A stretch of 64,000 bases of DNA, taken from contig CALDWI010000017.1 in assembly GCA_937923795.1 (NCBI GenBank), positions 30,516 through 94,515 of the forward strand. The letters run 5' to 3'. Shown here piece by piece: positions 33,211 through 41,903 of this stretch (positions are counted from its first letter, which is position 1; the number at the start of each line of letters is the position of its first letter). The position numbers and the translations under genes are program-made. The notes beneath the pieces were generated by a model that was not told the DNA's origin, did no database searches, and saw nothing but the letters and a program-made list of their open reading frames with translations. The DNA is from an uncultured Collinsella sp. GTDB taxonomy: Bacteria > Actinomycetota > Coriobacteriia > Coriobacteriales > Coriobacteriaceae.

Positions 33211-34905
33211 CTACTTGCGGTGAGCGCGATAGAACTCGATGAGCGCCTGGGTCGAAGCGTCCTGCTCGGCCTTGGCGGCGTCGTCGTGGAAGGCAGGGGT
33301 GATCTGCTTGGCAAGCTGCTTGCCCAGCTCAACGCCCCACTGGTCGTAGGAGTCGATGCCCCAGACCGTGCCCTCGACAAACGTGATGTGCTCGTACAGG
33401 GCGATGAGCTCGCCGAGCGCGAACGGGGTCAGCGTGTCGCCGAAGATCGAGGTCGTCGGACGGTTGCCCTCAAAGCAGCGGGCCGGAACGATCTGCTCGG
33501 GCGTGCCCTCGGCGCGCACCTCATCGGCTGTCTTACCAAAGGCGAGCGCCTTGGTCTGGGCCAGGAAGTTGCCCAGGAACAGCTCGTGCACGTCCTGACC
33601 GCTGTCGGTTGCGGGGTTGGCAGTGTTGGCGAAAGCGATAAAGTCGGCCGGGACCACCACGGTGCCCTGGTGCAGCAGCTGGTAGAAGGCATGCTGGCCG
33701 TTGGTGCCGGGCTCGCCCCAGAAGATCTCACCGGTGTCGGAGGTCACGGCGCTGCCGTCCCAGCGGACGTGCTTGCCGTTGGACTCCATGGTGAGCTGCT
33801 GCAGGTAGGCCGGGAAACGGTGCAGGTACTGGCAGTACGGCAGCACGGCGTGGCTCTTGGAACCGAAGAAGTTGACGTACCAGACGTTGAACAAGCCCAT
33901 CAGCGCGACGGCGTTGTTCTCGAGCGGCGTGTTGCAGAAGTACTCGTCGATAGCATGGAAGCCCTCGAGGAACTGCTGGAAGCGCTCGGGGCCGAGCACG
34001 ACGATCAGCGACAGGCCTACGGCGGAGTCAACAGAATAGCGGCCGCCAACCCAGTTCCAGAAACCGAAGGCGTTGGCAGGGTCGATGCCGAAGGCCTCGA
34101 CCTTCTCGAGTGCGGTGGAAACGGCGACGAAGTGCTTTGCCACGGCCTCGGCGTTCTGCTCATCGGAGCCGTCGATGGCGCCCTGAGCCTTGAGCTGCTC
34201 GAGCATCCAGGTCTTGACCTCGCGAGCGTTGGTGAGGGTCTCAAGTGTGGTGAAGGTCTTGGAGACGATGATCACGAGCGTGGTCTCGGGATCCAAGCCC
34301 TTGAGCTTCTCGGCCTGGTCGTTGGGGTCGATGTTGGAGATGTAGCGGCAGTCGATACCGGCGTCGGCATAGGGACGCAGAGCCTCGTAAGCCATGACCG
34401 GGCCCAGATCGGAGCCGCCGATGCCGATGGACACCAGGTGCTCGATCTTTTTGCCGGTAACGCCCTTCCACTCACCGGAGCGCACGCGCTCGGCGAAGGC
34501 ATACATGCGGTCGAGAACCTCGTGCACGTCGGCGACGACGTCCTGGCCGTCGACGATGAGCTGGCCCTTCTCGGTTGCCGGGCGGCGAAGCGCGGTGTGC
34601 AGGACGGCGCGGTCCTCGGTGGTGTTAATGTGCTCGCCGGAGAACATGGCGTCGCGGCGCTCCTCGAGTTTCACCTCGCGGGCAAGATCGCACAGCAGCT
34701 TGACGGTCTCATCGGTCACCAGGTTCTTCGACAGATCGAAGTGCAGGTCACCGGCGTCAAAGCTCAGCTTGTTCACGCGCTCGGTATCGGCGGCGAACCA
34801 GGCCTTGAGGTCGATACCATCGGCCTCAAGCTTCTCCTGATGAGCCTCGAGTGCCTTCCAAGCGGCAGTCGACGTAGCATCGATAGGTGCGGCAACAGTT
34901 GCCAT
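33211..34905 (-). CDS. pgi: glucose-6-phosphate isomerase
   Basis: 564 residues, two SIS domains. Interconverts glucose 6-phosphate and fructose 6-phosphate. [20 protein letters not shown] holds the sugar-phosphate loop; [19 protein letters not shown] and KQLAKQITP near the end carry the catalytic Glu/His and the family signature; [18 protein letters not shown] segment ([14 protein letters not shown]) is also kept. It is the long bacterial/eukaryotic type. The start at 34905 has GAGGAGG five bases upstream. It stands alone and connects the glucose 6-phosphate made by the FrlB step to glycolysis. Confidence 0.96.
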   Translation of the reverse strand: MATVAAPIDATSTAAWKALEAHQEKLEADGIDLKAWFAADTERVNKLSFDAGDLHFDLSKNLVTDETVKLLCDLAREVKLEERRDAMFSGEHINTTEDRAVLHTALRRPATEKGQLIVDGQDVVADVHEVLDRMYAFAERVRSGEWKGVTGKKIEHLVSIGIGGSDLGPVMAYEALRPYADAGIDCRYISNIDPNDQAEKLKGLDPETTLVIIVSKTFTTLETLTNAREVKTWMLEQLKAQGAIDGSDEQNAEAVAKHFVAVSTALEKVEAFGIDPANAFGFWNWVGGRYSVDSAVGLSLIVVLGPERFQQFLEGFHAIDEYFCNTPLENNAVALMGLFNVWYVNFFGSKSHAVLPYCQYLHRFPAYLQQLTMESNGKHVRWDGSAVTSDTGEIFWGEPGTNGQHAFYQLLHQGTVVVPADFIAFANTANPATDSGQDVHELFLGNFLAQTKALAFGKTADEVRAEGTPEQIVPARCFEGNRPTTSIFGDTLTPFALGELIALYEHITFVEGTVWGIDSYDQWGVELGKQLAKQITPAFHDDAAKAEQDASTQALIEFYRAHRK

Positions 34906-35033
34906 AGAGTCCTCCTCAGCATACGGGCGCACGCCTCCATGCGCCCGGACATTCAGATGCCACTATTCTAGCGCAGGTCAAGACTACAATCAGCGAGCGT
35001 TGCCAATCGGCCCCCAAACGGCAACCGACCAAA

Positions 35034-35095
35034 AAGGGACAGGTTTATTTTGGCAGGTCAAACGCTTTACCAACCATAAATTACCCGTCCCTTTA
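35034..35095. repeat. hairpin-forming repeat with AAAGGGAC ends
   Basis: AAAGGGAC (35034-35041) and GTCCCTTT (35088-35095) are inverted, enclosing GGTTTATTTTGGCAGGTCAAAC. A related piece, TTTTTGACAGGTTTTGAC, occurs at about 35777. It may be a repeat family; it lies between the ADH-like gene and pgi where no gene is seen. Confidence 0.4.
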
Positions 35096-35104
35096 TGGCA
35101 AATA

Positions 35105-35629
35105 TTAGGCCGCAGCGCAGACGCTACCGAGCAACTCACGCAGAGGAGACCCGATGCCCTCCAGCAGTTCGGGCGCGATAATGGCAAAAACGGGAACCTC
35201 GCCGGTGCCCACGACGGTAGGCACCTTGCCCTCCGAGACAATGCATCCATAAGGCACAAAGCCGTCTTCGCCGGCATCGAGCGCCGCCATGCGACGCGCG
35301 AGCTCGCGCGCAAAGCCAGCAGTATCGGCATCGCCAATCGCCAGGACAAAGTCCACGCCTTCGTCGGTCGCCAGGGCCACGGCTTCGTCGATCAGCTCGT
35401 CTCCCCCGTCGCCCTCAAACGAGCCGCAGCGGAAAAGCACACGCTCGAGTAGGGCTCGATCAAGCGAGCCAAGTGCCGCCGAGACAAGCTCATCGCGCGT
35501 ATGCTTGTCACCGCCCAGCACAACCAGCGCCTTGGTGCCTCCGTAGTGAGCGACCAATCGTCCGCACCAGCGAGCCACGTCTCCATCCGCAACAAGGCGC
35601 GTCGGCATACCGAACCCATAATTGACCAT
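35105..35629 (-). pseudogene. truncated iron-containing alcohol dehydrogenase-like gene
   Basis: 174 residues; looks like only the N-terminal dinucleotide-binding half of the BdhA/Fe-ADH family (MVNYGFGMPTRLVADGDVARW, then ALVVLGGDKHTRDELVSAAL and DEGVDFVLAIGDADTAGFAR). The usual GGGS turn has become IGDADTAG, and the metal-binding C-terminal domain is absent. The end (IAPELLEGIGSPLREL) is unrelated to the family as far as I can tell. It may be a decayed remnant or a repurposed small protein. The start is uncertain: the longer frame begins at 35680 without a better ribosome site. Confidence 0.5.
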
Positions 35630-35821
35630 CTTTTCCACAACCTTTCCATGCGTATAGGCGGTATCAATCGTTAGGCCCATGCTACGAAGCGAGGTTTTCC
35701 GAGCTGTTTCGCACTCTTTAGAGCTGCGTTAAAACCCAATCCAACCGCACGACCATACCTACCAAAACAAACCAGTCCCTTTTTGACAGGTTTTGACGGT
35801 GTCCGGTCGAGCGGATATTAT

Positions 35822-35835
35822 CGAACAGGTATTCG
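35822..35835 (+). promoter_or_regulatory. LexA (SOS) box upstream of the Y-family polymerase
   Basis: CGAACAGGTATTCG matches the Gram-positive SOS box CGAACnnnnGTTCG with one base changed. It lies 30 bases before the GTG start of the polymerase, where a repressor would block transcription. Confidence 0.6.
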
Positions 35836-35864
35836 ATAAGAACATGTGTTTGATGGGAGGACGC

Positions 35865-37370
35865 GTGGCGCACGAGCAGCACACCTACATCTGCATCGAC
35901 CTCAAGACGTTTTATGCCAGCGTCGAGTGCGTGGACCGCGGGCTCGATCCACTCACCACCAACCTGGTCGTTGCCGACGAATCACGCGGACGCACGACCA
36001 TCTGCCTCGCCATCACACAGGCCATGAAGGACCTCGGGATACGCAATCGCTGCCGTCTGTTCGAAATTCCCGATGGCATCGACTACATCACGGCCGTACC
36101 GCGCATGCAGCATTACATGGAGGTGTCGGCGAAAATCTACGGTATCTATCTGGAATACGTCAGCCCCCAGGACGTGCACGTCTACTCCATCGATGAGTGC
36201 TTTATCGACGTGACGCCCTATCTGGACCTCTATCACACCGATGCGGAAGGGTTCGCCTGCACGCTGCGCGACGAGGTCCTCGCGCGCACCGGCATCACGG
36301 CGACGGTCGGCATCGGCCCCAACCTATTCCAGGCCAAGGTAGCGCTCGACATTACCGCCAAGCACGTACCCAGCCGCATCGGCATACTCGACGACGAGAC
36401 CTTTCGCAAGGAGATCTGGCCCCATCGTCCCATCACCGATATCTGGGGCATCGGTCCCGGCGTGGCAGCCCGCCTCGAGAAATACGGCGTCTACGATCTG
36501 ATGGGCGTCGCGGCGCTCGACGAAAACCTGCTTTACGACGAGCTCGGCGTCAATGCCGAATATCTCATCGACCATGCCTTCGGGCGCGAGCCGACAACCA
36601 TCGCCGATATCCAAGCCTATCGCCCGCAAGCAACTTCGACCACCACAGGACAGGTACTCTCGAAGGGTTATGCCTACGAACAGGCCTATACCGTCTTGCG
36701 CGAGATGGTCGACAACGCCGTTTTAGACTTGGTCGATAAGCACGTGGTCTGCGACAGCATCTCGCTCTTTGTGGGCTACGCGAGCGAACGCGCCGACATA
36801 CGCCGCCTCGACGCCAGCGGTACAGCGCAGTATGTGGACGGATGCGGGCACCTGCGCTCGAGCACATCGAGTATCGAACCCACCGCAACCGCCGGCCCCG
36901 GGCTCGCGCCCCGTGCGCCCAAGCCCGTCCAGCGCGATGACGAACGGCGTCGTCTGGTACGTGAGGCGCAGGCAATCGATGGCATCTTTGTGGGAGAGCA
37001 TGGCGGCAAACCGCGCGGTGGCTATGCCGCACTCTTTGCGCACTCCAACGCCTCGCGAAAGCTGCCCGAGCGTACCAATTCGTTCAAGAAGATCATGGGC
37101 TATTTCGATGAGCTCTGGGCGCAGACTGTCGATCCCAAACGACCGGTCAAGCGCATCAATCTGGGATTTGGCAACCTCATGCCCGAGGAATTTGCCACCA
37201 TCGATCTGTTCAGCGATATCGAGGCCGATGAGCGCGAGCGCGACCTGGCGCGCGCCGTCCTGGCTGTGAAAGGCAAGTACGGCAAGAACGCGCTCGTCAA
37301 GGGATTAAGCTTTACCTCCGGCGCCACCGCACGCGAACGCAACGATCAGGTAGGAGGACACCGTGCCTAA
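35865..37370 (+). CDS. Y-family DNA polymerase (UmuC/DinB type)
   Basis: 501 residues, starting at the GTG after GGGAGG. The polymerase palm is seen in CIDLKTFYASVECVDRG (first catalytic Asp) and VYSIDECFIDVT (catalytic Asp-Glu); a helix-hairpin-helix follows (DIWGIGPGVAARLEKYGVYDL) and a little-finger region is interrupted by a Pro/Ala-rich insertion (about 350-390). This is the UV-damage/error-prone repair family, with translesion synthesis opposite lesions. It is coupled by an eight-base overlap to a YolD-like gene and preceded by an SOS-type box, as in Bacillus YqjW/UvrX operons. Confidence 0.9.
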   Translation: MAHEQHTYICIDLKTFYASVECVDRGLDPLTTNLVVADESRGRTTICLAITQAMKDLGIRNRCRLFEIPDGIDYITAVPRMQHYMEVSAKIYGIYLEYVSPQDVHVYSIDECFIDVTPYLDLYHTDAEGFACTLRDEVLARTGITATVGIGPNLFQAKVALDITAKHVPSRIGILDDETFRKEIWPHRPITDIWGIGPGVAARLEKYGVYDLMGVAALDENLLYDELGVNAEYLIDHAFGREPTTIADIQAYRPQATSTTTGQVLSKGYAYEQAYTVLREMVDNAVLDLVDKHVVCDSISLFVGYASERADIRRLDASGTAQYVDGCGHLRSSTSSIEPTATAGPGLAPRAPKPVQRDDERRRLVREAQAIDGIFVGEHGGKPRGGYAALFAHSNASRKLPERTNSFKKIMGYFDELWAQTVDPKRPVKRINLGFGNLMPEEFATIDLFSDIEADERERDLARAVLAVKGKYGKNALVKGLSFTSGATARERNDQVGGHRA

Positions 37371-37788
37371 GCCCCAACAACAGCCGATGCGGCCACCGAC
37401 ACCTTTTGAACGCCTAGCGGACCCCGAGGGAAGACGTCGCTCCGCCGACCCCAAACTCACCGCGAACGGCGCCGTCCGCGCCGGCCGTGCCGCGCAGTTT
37501 ATGCCCTTTGCCGCCCTCACGGGATACTACGAGCTCGTGCGCAAACAAGAGATCACTGTTGAGCCCAAATGCGAACTCACAGAAGAAAAAGCCCTCGAGC
37601 TTTCGAAAAAGCTCGAGGGCCTCAAACGCGGCGACTTGGTGCGCGTCACCTATTACGATACATACGGCTATCGTAGCCGCACGGGCATTCTCGACGAAGT
37701 GTTACCCGCATTCAAGCTGCTCAAACTCAGGGATATCGCCATCGACTTCGACGACATCCAGGACATTGAGCTACGCGGACGAGCCTAG
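37363..37788 (+). CDS. YolD-like family protein
   Basis: 141 residues. GRAAQFMPFAALTGYYELVRKQE followed by KALELSKKLEGLKRGDLVRVTYY is the YolD-like pattern. YolD-like proteins are short partners of Y-family polymerases and may act like UmuD; their mechanism is not settled. Start is a GTG with GGAGG five bases upstream, overlapping the polymerase stop by eight bases, so translation is coupled. Confidence 0.87.
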   Translation: MPKPQQQPMRPPTPFERLADPEGRRRSADPKLTANGAVRAGRAAQFMPFAALTGYYELVRKQEITVEPKCELTEEKALELSKKLEGLKRGDLVRVTYYDTYGYRSRTGILDEVLPAFKLLKLRDIAIDFDDIQDIELRGRA

Positions 37789-37814
37789 ACAAGGACGCGC
37801 ATCCAAGGCAAGGC

Positions 37815-38198
37815 CTACAGCTTCATGACGTAGTAGCCTGCATCTCTCACGGCCGTCTCAAGGACACCGCGATCGATCGGCCGCTTGGAGCGCACGCGCG
37901 CTGTGTGGTCCGCGTACGTTACCGTTGCCCACACGCCGTCCAGCGCATTGAGGGCATTCTCAACGTTTTGAGCACAGCCATCGCAGCTCATGCCGCCGAT
38001 GAGCAACTCATCGCTATAGGGGTAGTGGGACGGATCGGTATCCGTCACAACAACCTTTTTGGCCTTCTTGCCGCTCGCGCCATCGCTGCAACAACTCTTC
38101 CCGTGTGTCGAAGCGGCAATGCGACGCAGTCCAAAAAACATGCCGACGGCGATGACGGCCAGCACGATGAGATTTGCAGGGTTGAGCAAGTCACTCAT
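37815..38198 (-). CDS. membrane-anchored heavy-metal-associated (HMA) domain protein
   Basis: 127 residues. A single N-terminal membrane helix (ANLIVLAVIAVGMFFGLRRI) is followed by a linker with a CC pair (GKSCCSDG), and a C-terminal HMA domain with the metal loop GGMSCDGCAQNVENALNAL. The fold binds Cu(I) or Zn(II) through the two Cys. Two Cys in the linker may add a second site. It starts at an ATG after AAAGGGG. A CsoR-like operator lies upstream, so it is probably part of copper homeostasis: delivery or storage at the membrane. No copper ATPase is visible in the window. Confidence 0.85.
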   Translation of the reverse strand: MSDLLNPANLIVLAVIAVGMFFGLRRIAASTHGKSCCSDGASGKKAKKVVVTDTDPSHYPYSDELLIGGMSCDGCAQNVENALNALDGVWATVTYADHTARVRSKRPIDRGVLETAVRDAGYYVMKL

Positions 38199-38227
38199 GC
38201 GTTCCCCTTTCAAGTAGCCCTATCTAG

Positions 38228-38244
38228 ATACCCCCATGGGGTGT
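38228..38244 (-). promoter_or_regulatory. CsoR/RicR-like copper operator
   Basis: ATACCCCCATGGGGTGT, a GC-rich dyad close to the ATACCCC..GGGGTAT consensus of CsoR-family operators, lies about 30 bases upstream of the HMA-gene start, in its likely promoter. Confidence 0.55.
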
Positions 38245-38372
38245 CCCCATCTTAACCCAAAATCATGTCCGTTCGGTCAATTAGTTTCCCTGTTCAAACT
38301 TTTTAGTTGACCATGGCTTACTTTCGTGTATAAGTTTTCCTAGGCTAACAGTTTAGATCAGTAAGGAGCGTC

Positions 38373-39077
38373 GTGACTCGAACCATAGACATCCCAACGT
38401 TTCAGTCAGCAGTCGTGCGCAACTGCTCCCCCACGCTCGCGGGCATCAAGCCGGCATCGCTCTTTACCTATCCCGGCGTTTACGCCAACCAAAACGGAAA
38501 ACCCGGCGCCGCCCATATCGAAGGGCGACGCTCTCGCCTGCTCGCCGTCATAGCCCAATGCAACCGCGAGCTCCAGCCACTCGGGATCCATATGAGCGTT
38601 TTGGTCTGGCGCCCCTGCGGAGCGCTCATCTATGTGTACCGCTCTGCGGACCTCATGCGATACCTCTCCGACCCCCGCGCCACGACGGCGCTTGCCGCCG
38701 AAGGTTACGATGTCCACAACCTGCCCGCATCGCTGGTACATCTCGCCGCGCGCATCACACTGGCAAGCAGCAATGCCGCAGAAAGCGCCTATAACGGCAG
38801 CGTCTGCGCACTCGCGCGAAAAAGGCACTGCGATACGGGGTGCATGTGCGAGTTCCCCCACGAAATTGGCTATTTTTTGGGCTATCCCTACGAAGATGTC
38901 CATCAGTTTATCGTCCAGCACGGCGAAAACTATAAGGTCTTTGGCGCATGGAAGGTATACACAAACGTTGAGCAGGCGCTCACGACTTTCGATTCCTATC
39001 GCGCATGCACGCAATACCTTACCTACATCTATCAACAGGGCTGCACCCTGGGACAACTTGTCCAGGCAACCCGATAG
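38373..39077 (+). CDS. DUF3793 family protein
   Basis: 234 residues. Family blocks: SPTLAGIKPASLFTYP, RPCGALIYVYRSADLMRYL and CEFPHEIGYFLGYPYEDVHQF, then KVFGAWKVYTNVEQAL. Function unknown; the family is common in anaerobes next to a flavodoxin or iron-uptake gene, as here. A cluster of three Cys (HCDTGCMCEFPHEIG) is notable and could bind metal or a cluster. The start is a GTG with AAGGAG four bases before it; the flavodoxin gene follows after 46 bases. Confidence 0.85.
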   Translation: MTRTIDIPTFQSAVVRNCSPTLAGIKPASLFTYPGVYANQNGKPGAAHIEGRRSRLLAVIAQCNRELQPLGIHMSVLVWRPCGALIYVYRSADLMRYLSDPRATTALAAEGYDVHNLPASLVHLAARITLASSNAAESAYNGSVCALARKRHCDTGCMCEFPHEIGYFLGYPYEDVHQFIVQHGENYKVFGAWKVYTNVEQALTTFDSYRACTQYLTYIYQQGCTLGQLVQATR

Positions 39078-39123
39078 AGCATACAAAACGCGGCCGCACA
39101 CCGCACAACCGAAAGGAAAACAT

Positions 39124-39543
39124 ATGAGCAAGATCGCAGTCGTCTTCTGGAGTGGCACAGGCAACACCGAGGCCATGGCAAACTTTGTTGCCGAGGGCGC
39201 AACCGGTGCCGGCGCCGAGGCAGAGGTCATCTCCTGCGCCGACTTCTCCGCAGACAAGGCCGCCAGCTATGACGCCATTGCCTTCGGCTGCCCCGCCATG
39301 GGTTCCGAGGAGCTTGAGTATGACGAGTTCCAGCCTATGTGGGACGAGGTCAAGGAGACCCTCGGCGATAAGAAGGTTGTCCTCTTTGGCTCCTACTCGT
39401 GGGCCGAGGGCGAGTGGATGGACAACTGGAAGGCCGATGCCGACGAGGCGGGCGTCAACGTCGTCGATTCCGTCATTTGCTACGATGCGCCCGACGATGA
39501 GGGCGAGACCGCTTGCAAGGCCCTCGGAGCCGAGCTCGCGTAA
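39124..39543 (+). CDS. flavodoxin
   Basis: 139 residues. Starts at the ATG after GAAAGGAAAACAT. The FMN phosphate loop is WSGTGNTEAMA, with the later SYSWAEGEWMDNW carrying the second flavin loop. Short-chain flavodoxin, an electron carrier replacing ferredoxin in iron limitation. It pairs with DUF3793 upstream and is followed by a strong terminator. Confidence 0.93.
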   Translation: MSKIAVVFWSGTGNTEAMANFVAEGATGAGAEAEVISCADFSADKAASYDAIAFGCPAMGSEELEYDEFQPMWDEVKETLGDKKVVLFGSYSWAEGEWMDNWKADADEAGVNVVDSVICYDAPDDEGETACKALGAELA

Positions 39544-39596
39544 CGAACCCAGGACCTCCAAAAGAGTCTGCATCAAAGCACATCCTTATCCCTACA

Positions 39597-39637
39597 AAAG
39601 AGCGGGGGCTGGATTCAAGTCCAGCCCCCGCTCTTTT
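39597..39637. terminator. bidirectional terminator between flavodoxin and the amino-acid ABC genes
   Basis: AGCGGGGGCTGGA pairs perfectly with TCCAGCCCCCGCT around a short loop and is flanked by A- and T-runs, so it ends transcripts from both sides. Confidence 0.9.
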
Positions 39638-39660
39638 ATAACGGCAGTTACATCAACCGG

Positions 39661-40413
39661 CTACGAGATATTGCCCAAGAACGCCTTGGTGCGCTCGCTC
39701 TTGGGGTGGTCGAAGACCTCGCTCGGCGTACCCTCTTCCACAATGACGCCGCCGTCCATAAAGACGACGCGGTCGGCGACATCGCGAGCAAAGCCCATCT
39801 CGTGCGTCACGACGATCATGGTCATACCGTCGCGCGCCAGGTCGCGCATGACGCCCAAGACGTCGCGCACGAGCTCAGGGTCGAGCGCCGAGGTAGCCTC
39901 GTCAAAGAGCATGACGTGCGGGTTCATCGACAGGGCGCGGGCGATGGCAACGCGCTGCTGCTGGCCGCCCGAAAGCTGACTCGGCATAAAGTCGATACGC
40001 TCGGCAAGACCGACCTTGGTCAGCTCCTCGACGGCGATCTTCTCGGCCTCTTCCTTGCTGCGCTTGAGCACCTTCTGCTGCGCGAGCATGACGTTCTTTT
40101 TGACTGAGAGGTGCGGGAACAAATTGAACTGCTGGAACACCATACCCAGATGCGTGCGCACTTTGTTGAGGTCGACACCCTTGGCGCACACATCCACGCC
40201 CTCAACGATAATCGAGCCGCTCGTGGGATGCTCCAGACGATTGATGCAGCGAAGCATCGTCGACTTGCCCGAGCCCGAGGGGCCCAAGACCACAACGACC
40301 TCACCCTTGTGCACATCCAGATCGATATCGCGCAGGACCACGTTGTCGCCAAAGGCCTTCTGGAGGTTCTTGATGCTGACGACGACCTCGTTCGAGTTAT
40401 TGGTTTCGCTCAT
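39661..40413 (-). CDS. polar amino-acid ABC transporter ATPase (GlnQ type)
   Basis: 250 residues. Walker [20 protein letters not shown]-loop in [13 protein letters not shown], signature [15 protein letters not shown], Walker [14 protein letters not shown]. Feeds energy to import of polar amino acids with the permease and binding protein that precede it on the minus strand. The start follows AGGAGGTCCTATC. It is the last gene of the operon. Confidence 0.93.
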   Translation of the reverse strand: MSETNNSNEVVVSIKNLQKAFGDNVVLRDIDLDVHKGEVVVVLGPSGSGKSTMLRCINRLEHPTSGSIIVEGVDVCAKGVDLNKVRTHLGMVFQQFNLFPHLSVKKNVMLAQQKVLKRSKEEAEKIAVEELTKVGLAERIDFMPSQLSGGQQQRVAIARALSMNPHVMLFDEATSALDPELVRDVLGVMRDLARDGMTMIVVTHEMGFARDVADRVVFMDGGVIVEEGTPSEVFDHPKSERTKAFLGNIS

Positions 40414-40425
40414 GATAGGACCTCC

Positions 40426-41787
40426 TTACAGACCGGCGATGTGATCGGCAGGCGTCGCGACAACCTGTCCGGCGCTCTTGGCGGGACGCTTCTTCTTGGT
40501 CTCGGTCGTGCCCAAAAGCCTTGCCTCAAGACCGCTCACCAAGCGAGCGAGCGGCAGGGTGATGACCAGATAGAACAGGGCGGCAACCACGTACGGTGTA
40601 ATGGAGCCCGTCGTGGCCACGATGGTACGGGCGTTCATGACGATCTCGACCACACCCACGGCGGCAAGCAGCGACGTATCCTTGTAAAGCAAGATAAACT
40701 CGCTGGTCAGCGTAGGCAAAACATTGCGGAACGTCTGCGGAATCATAACGTAGAGCAGCGTCTGGAAGGCATTCATGCCCAGAGAGCGAGCAGCCTCGTT
40801 TTGGCCCTTGGGGATCGATTGAATACCGGCACGAAAGATCTCGCACAGGTACGCAGACGAGTTCATGGCCATGACGATGACGCCCAAGACATAGTCGTCC
40901 ACCTTGACGCCGGCCAACGGCAGACCGAAGAACGCGATATAGATCTGCAGGAACGCCGGCGTACCGCGAATGATATTCACATAGATGCCGGCAAGGCAAC
41001 GCAGGATGCGCGACTTGGAGATGCGCATGAGCGACAAGGCAAAGCCAAAGGGGATTGCCAGCGGAAACGCCACGAGCACGATCGAGAGCGACATGAGGAA
41101 GCCCTTAAAGACGATCGGCAGGCTTTGGACCAAAATGACCGGGTTTAAGAACAGGCGCAGAAACATATTGGAGTTCCAGGCCTCGACCCACGGCTGCTCC
41201 TTAAGGTCGGCCAGGAAGTTATCGAATGCCGTCACGCCCTTGATCTCCACCGACGGAATCTTGGAGATCTTCTTGGTCGAGCCATCGGCCAAAGTGCAGG
41301 TGCCGCTAAAGGCCTCATCGCCGCCCTCGACGGGGAAGGTCACGCCGTAAACCTCGACACGGAAAAAGCCGCCGGCAGGCGCCGTCTCGCCAAAGTCGAT
41401 CTTGAGCGTCTGGCCGTCAGCCTTGCACGTGGGCTTCATGGGCGTACGATCCATGAGGTCCTCGCCCGAGAGCATCGTCAATCGCGTGTCATCGGTACCA
41501 AACGTCGTGCCGTCGACAAACGTCAGCGAAAGACCGCTCAGCTCCTCGTCGGCATCGGCCTGGACCTCCCAGGTAATGCGCGTCTCGGTGCCGCCGACCA
41601 CAGCGCTGCCCGAACCGGTGTTGGGTCGGGCGGTAATCTTTGCGGTCTCAAGCGCCTGGGCGGTCGTGGGCGCATATGCCCCCGCGCACACCAGCGCGAG
41701 CGCCACGGCCATGACGCAGGCTAGCTTTTGGAGCAAGGCGGGCAGTAAAAAACGCTGCTCCGCGGCCCCTTCGTTCAATCGAGACAA
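40426..41787 (-). CDS. amino-acid ABC permease with extra N-terminal exported domain
   Basis: 453 residues. The second half (about 240-420) is an ordinary HisM/GlnP permease with the EAA-type loop (AARSLGMNAFQTLLYVMIPQ) and about five membrane segments. The first half is unusual: a signal-like helix (LACVMAVALALVCAGAYA), then about 150 residues of beta-rich sequence (ETAKITARPNTGSG, RITWEVQADADEELSGLSL) ending in PSVEIKG before the first transporter helix. The start is a TTG with ATAGGAG five bases before it. The added domain would be outside the cell and may help the binding protein or wall contact. Confidence 0.85.
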   Translation of the reverse strand: MSRLNEGAAEQRFLLPALLQKLACVMAVALALVCAGAYAPTTAQALETAKITARPNTGSGSAVVGGTETRITWEVQADADEELSGLSLTFVDGTTFGTDDTRLTMLSGEDLMDRTPMKPTCKADGQTLKIDFGETAPAGGFFRVEVYGVTFPVEGGDEAFSGTCTLADGSTKKISKIPSVEIKGVTAFDNFLADLKEQPWVEAWNSNMFLRLFLNPVILVQSLPIVFKGFLMSLSIVLVAFPLAIPFGFALSLMRISKSRILRCLAGIYVNIIRGTPAFLQIYIAFFGLPLAGVKVDDYVLGVIVMAMNSSAYLCEIFRAGIQSIPKGQNEAARSLGMNAFQTLLYVMIPQTFRNVLPTLTSEFILLYKDTSLLAAVGVVEIVMNARTIVATTGSITPYVVAALFYLVITLPLARLVSGLEARLLGTTETKKKRPAKSAGQVVATPADHIAGL

Positions 41788-41854
41788 GGTGGCTCCTATC
41801 GTAGAAGTTGCCGGCAAAACAAGACGGAAACACTCTCCGTCGAGAGAAGCGCAA

Positions 41855-41883
41855 AGGCCCTCTCCGCAAAACGGAAAGGGCCT
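41855..41883 (-). terminator. intercistronic hairpin between the binding protein and permease genes
   Basis: AGGCCCTTTCCG and CGGAGAGGGCCT form a stem with one mismatch on the minus strand, followed by TTT. Probably a leaky terminator that makes more binding protein than membrane parts. Confidence 0.6.
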
Positions 41884-41903
41884 ACACGCAATCAAGCATC
41901 TAT

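Noticed and set aside
33220..34971. 583-codon open frame on the plus strand
   Set aside because: It is the exact reverse reading of pgi; the sequence has no family pattern and high Val/Gly/His content typical of antisense reading of GC-rich genes.
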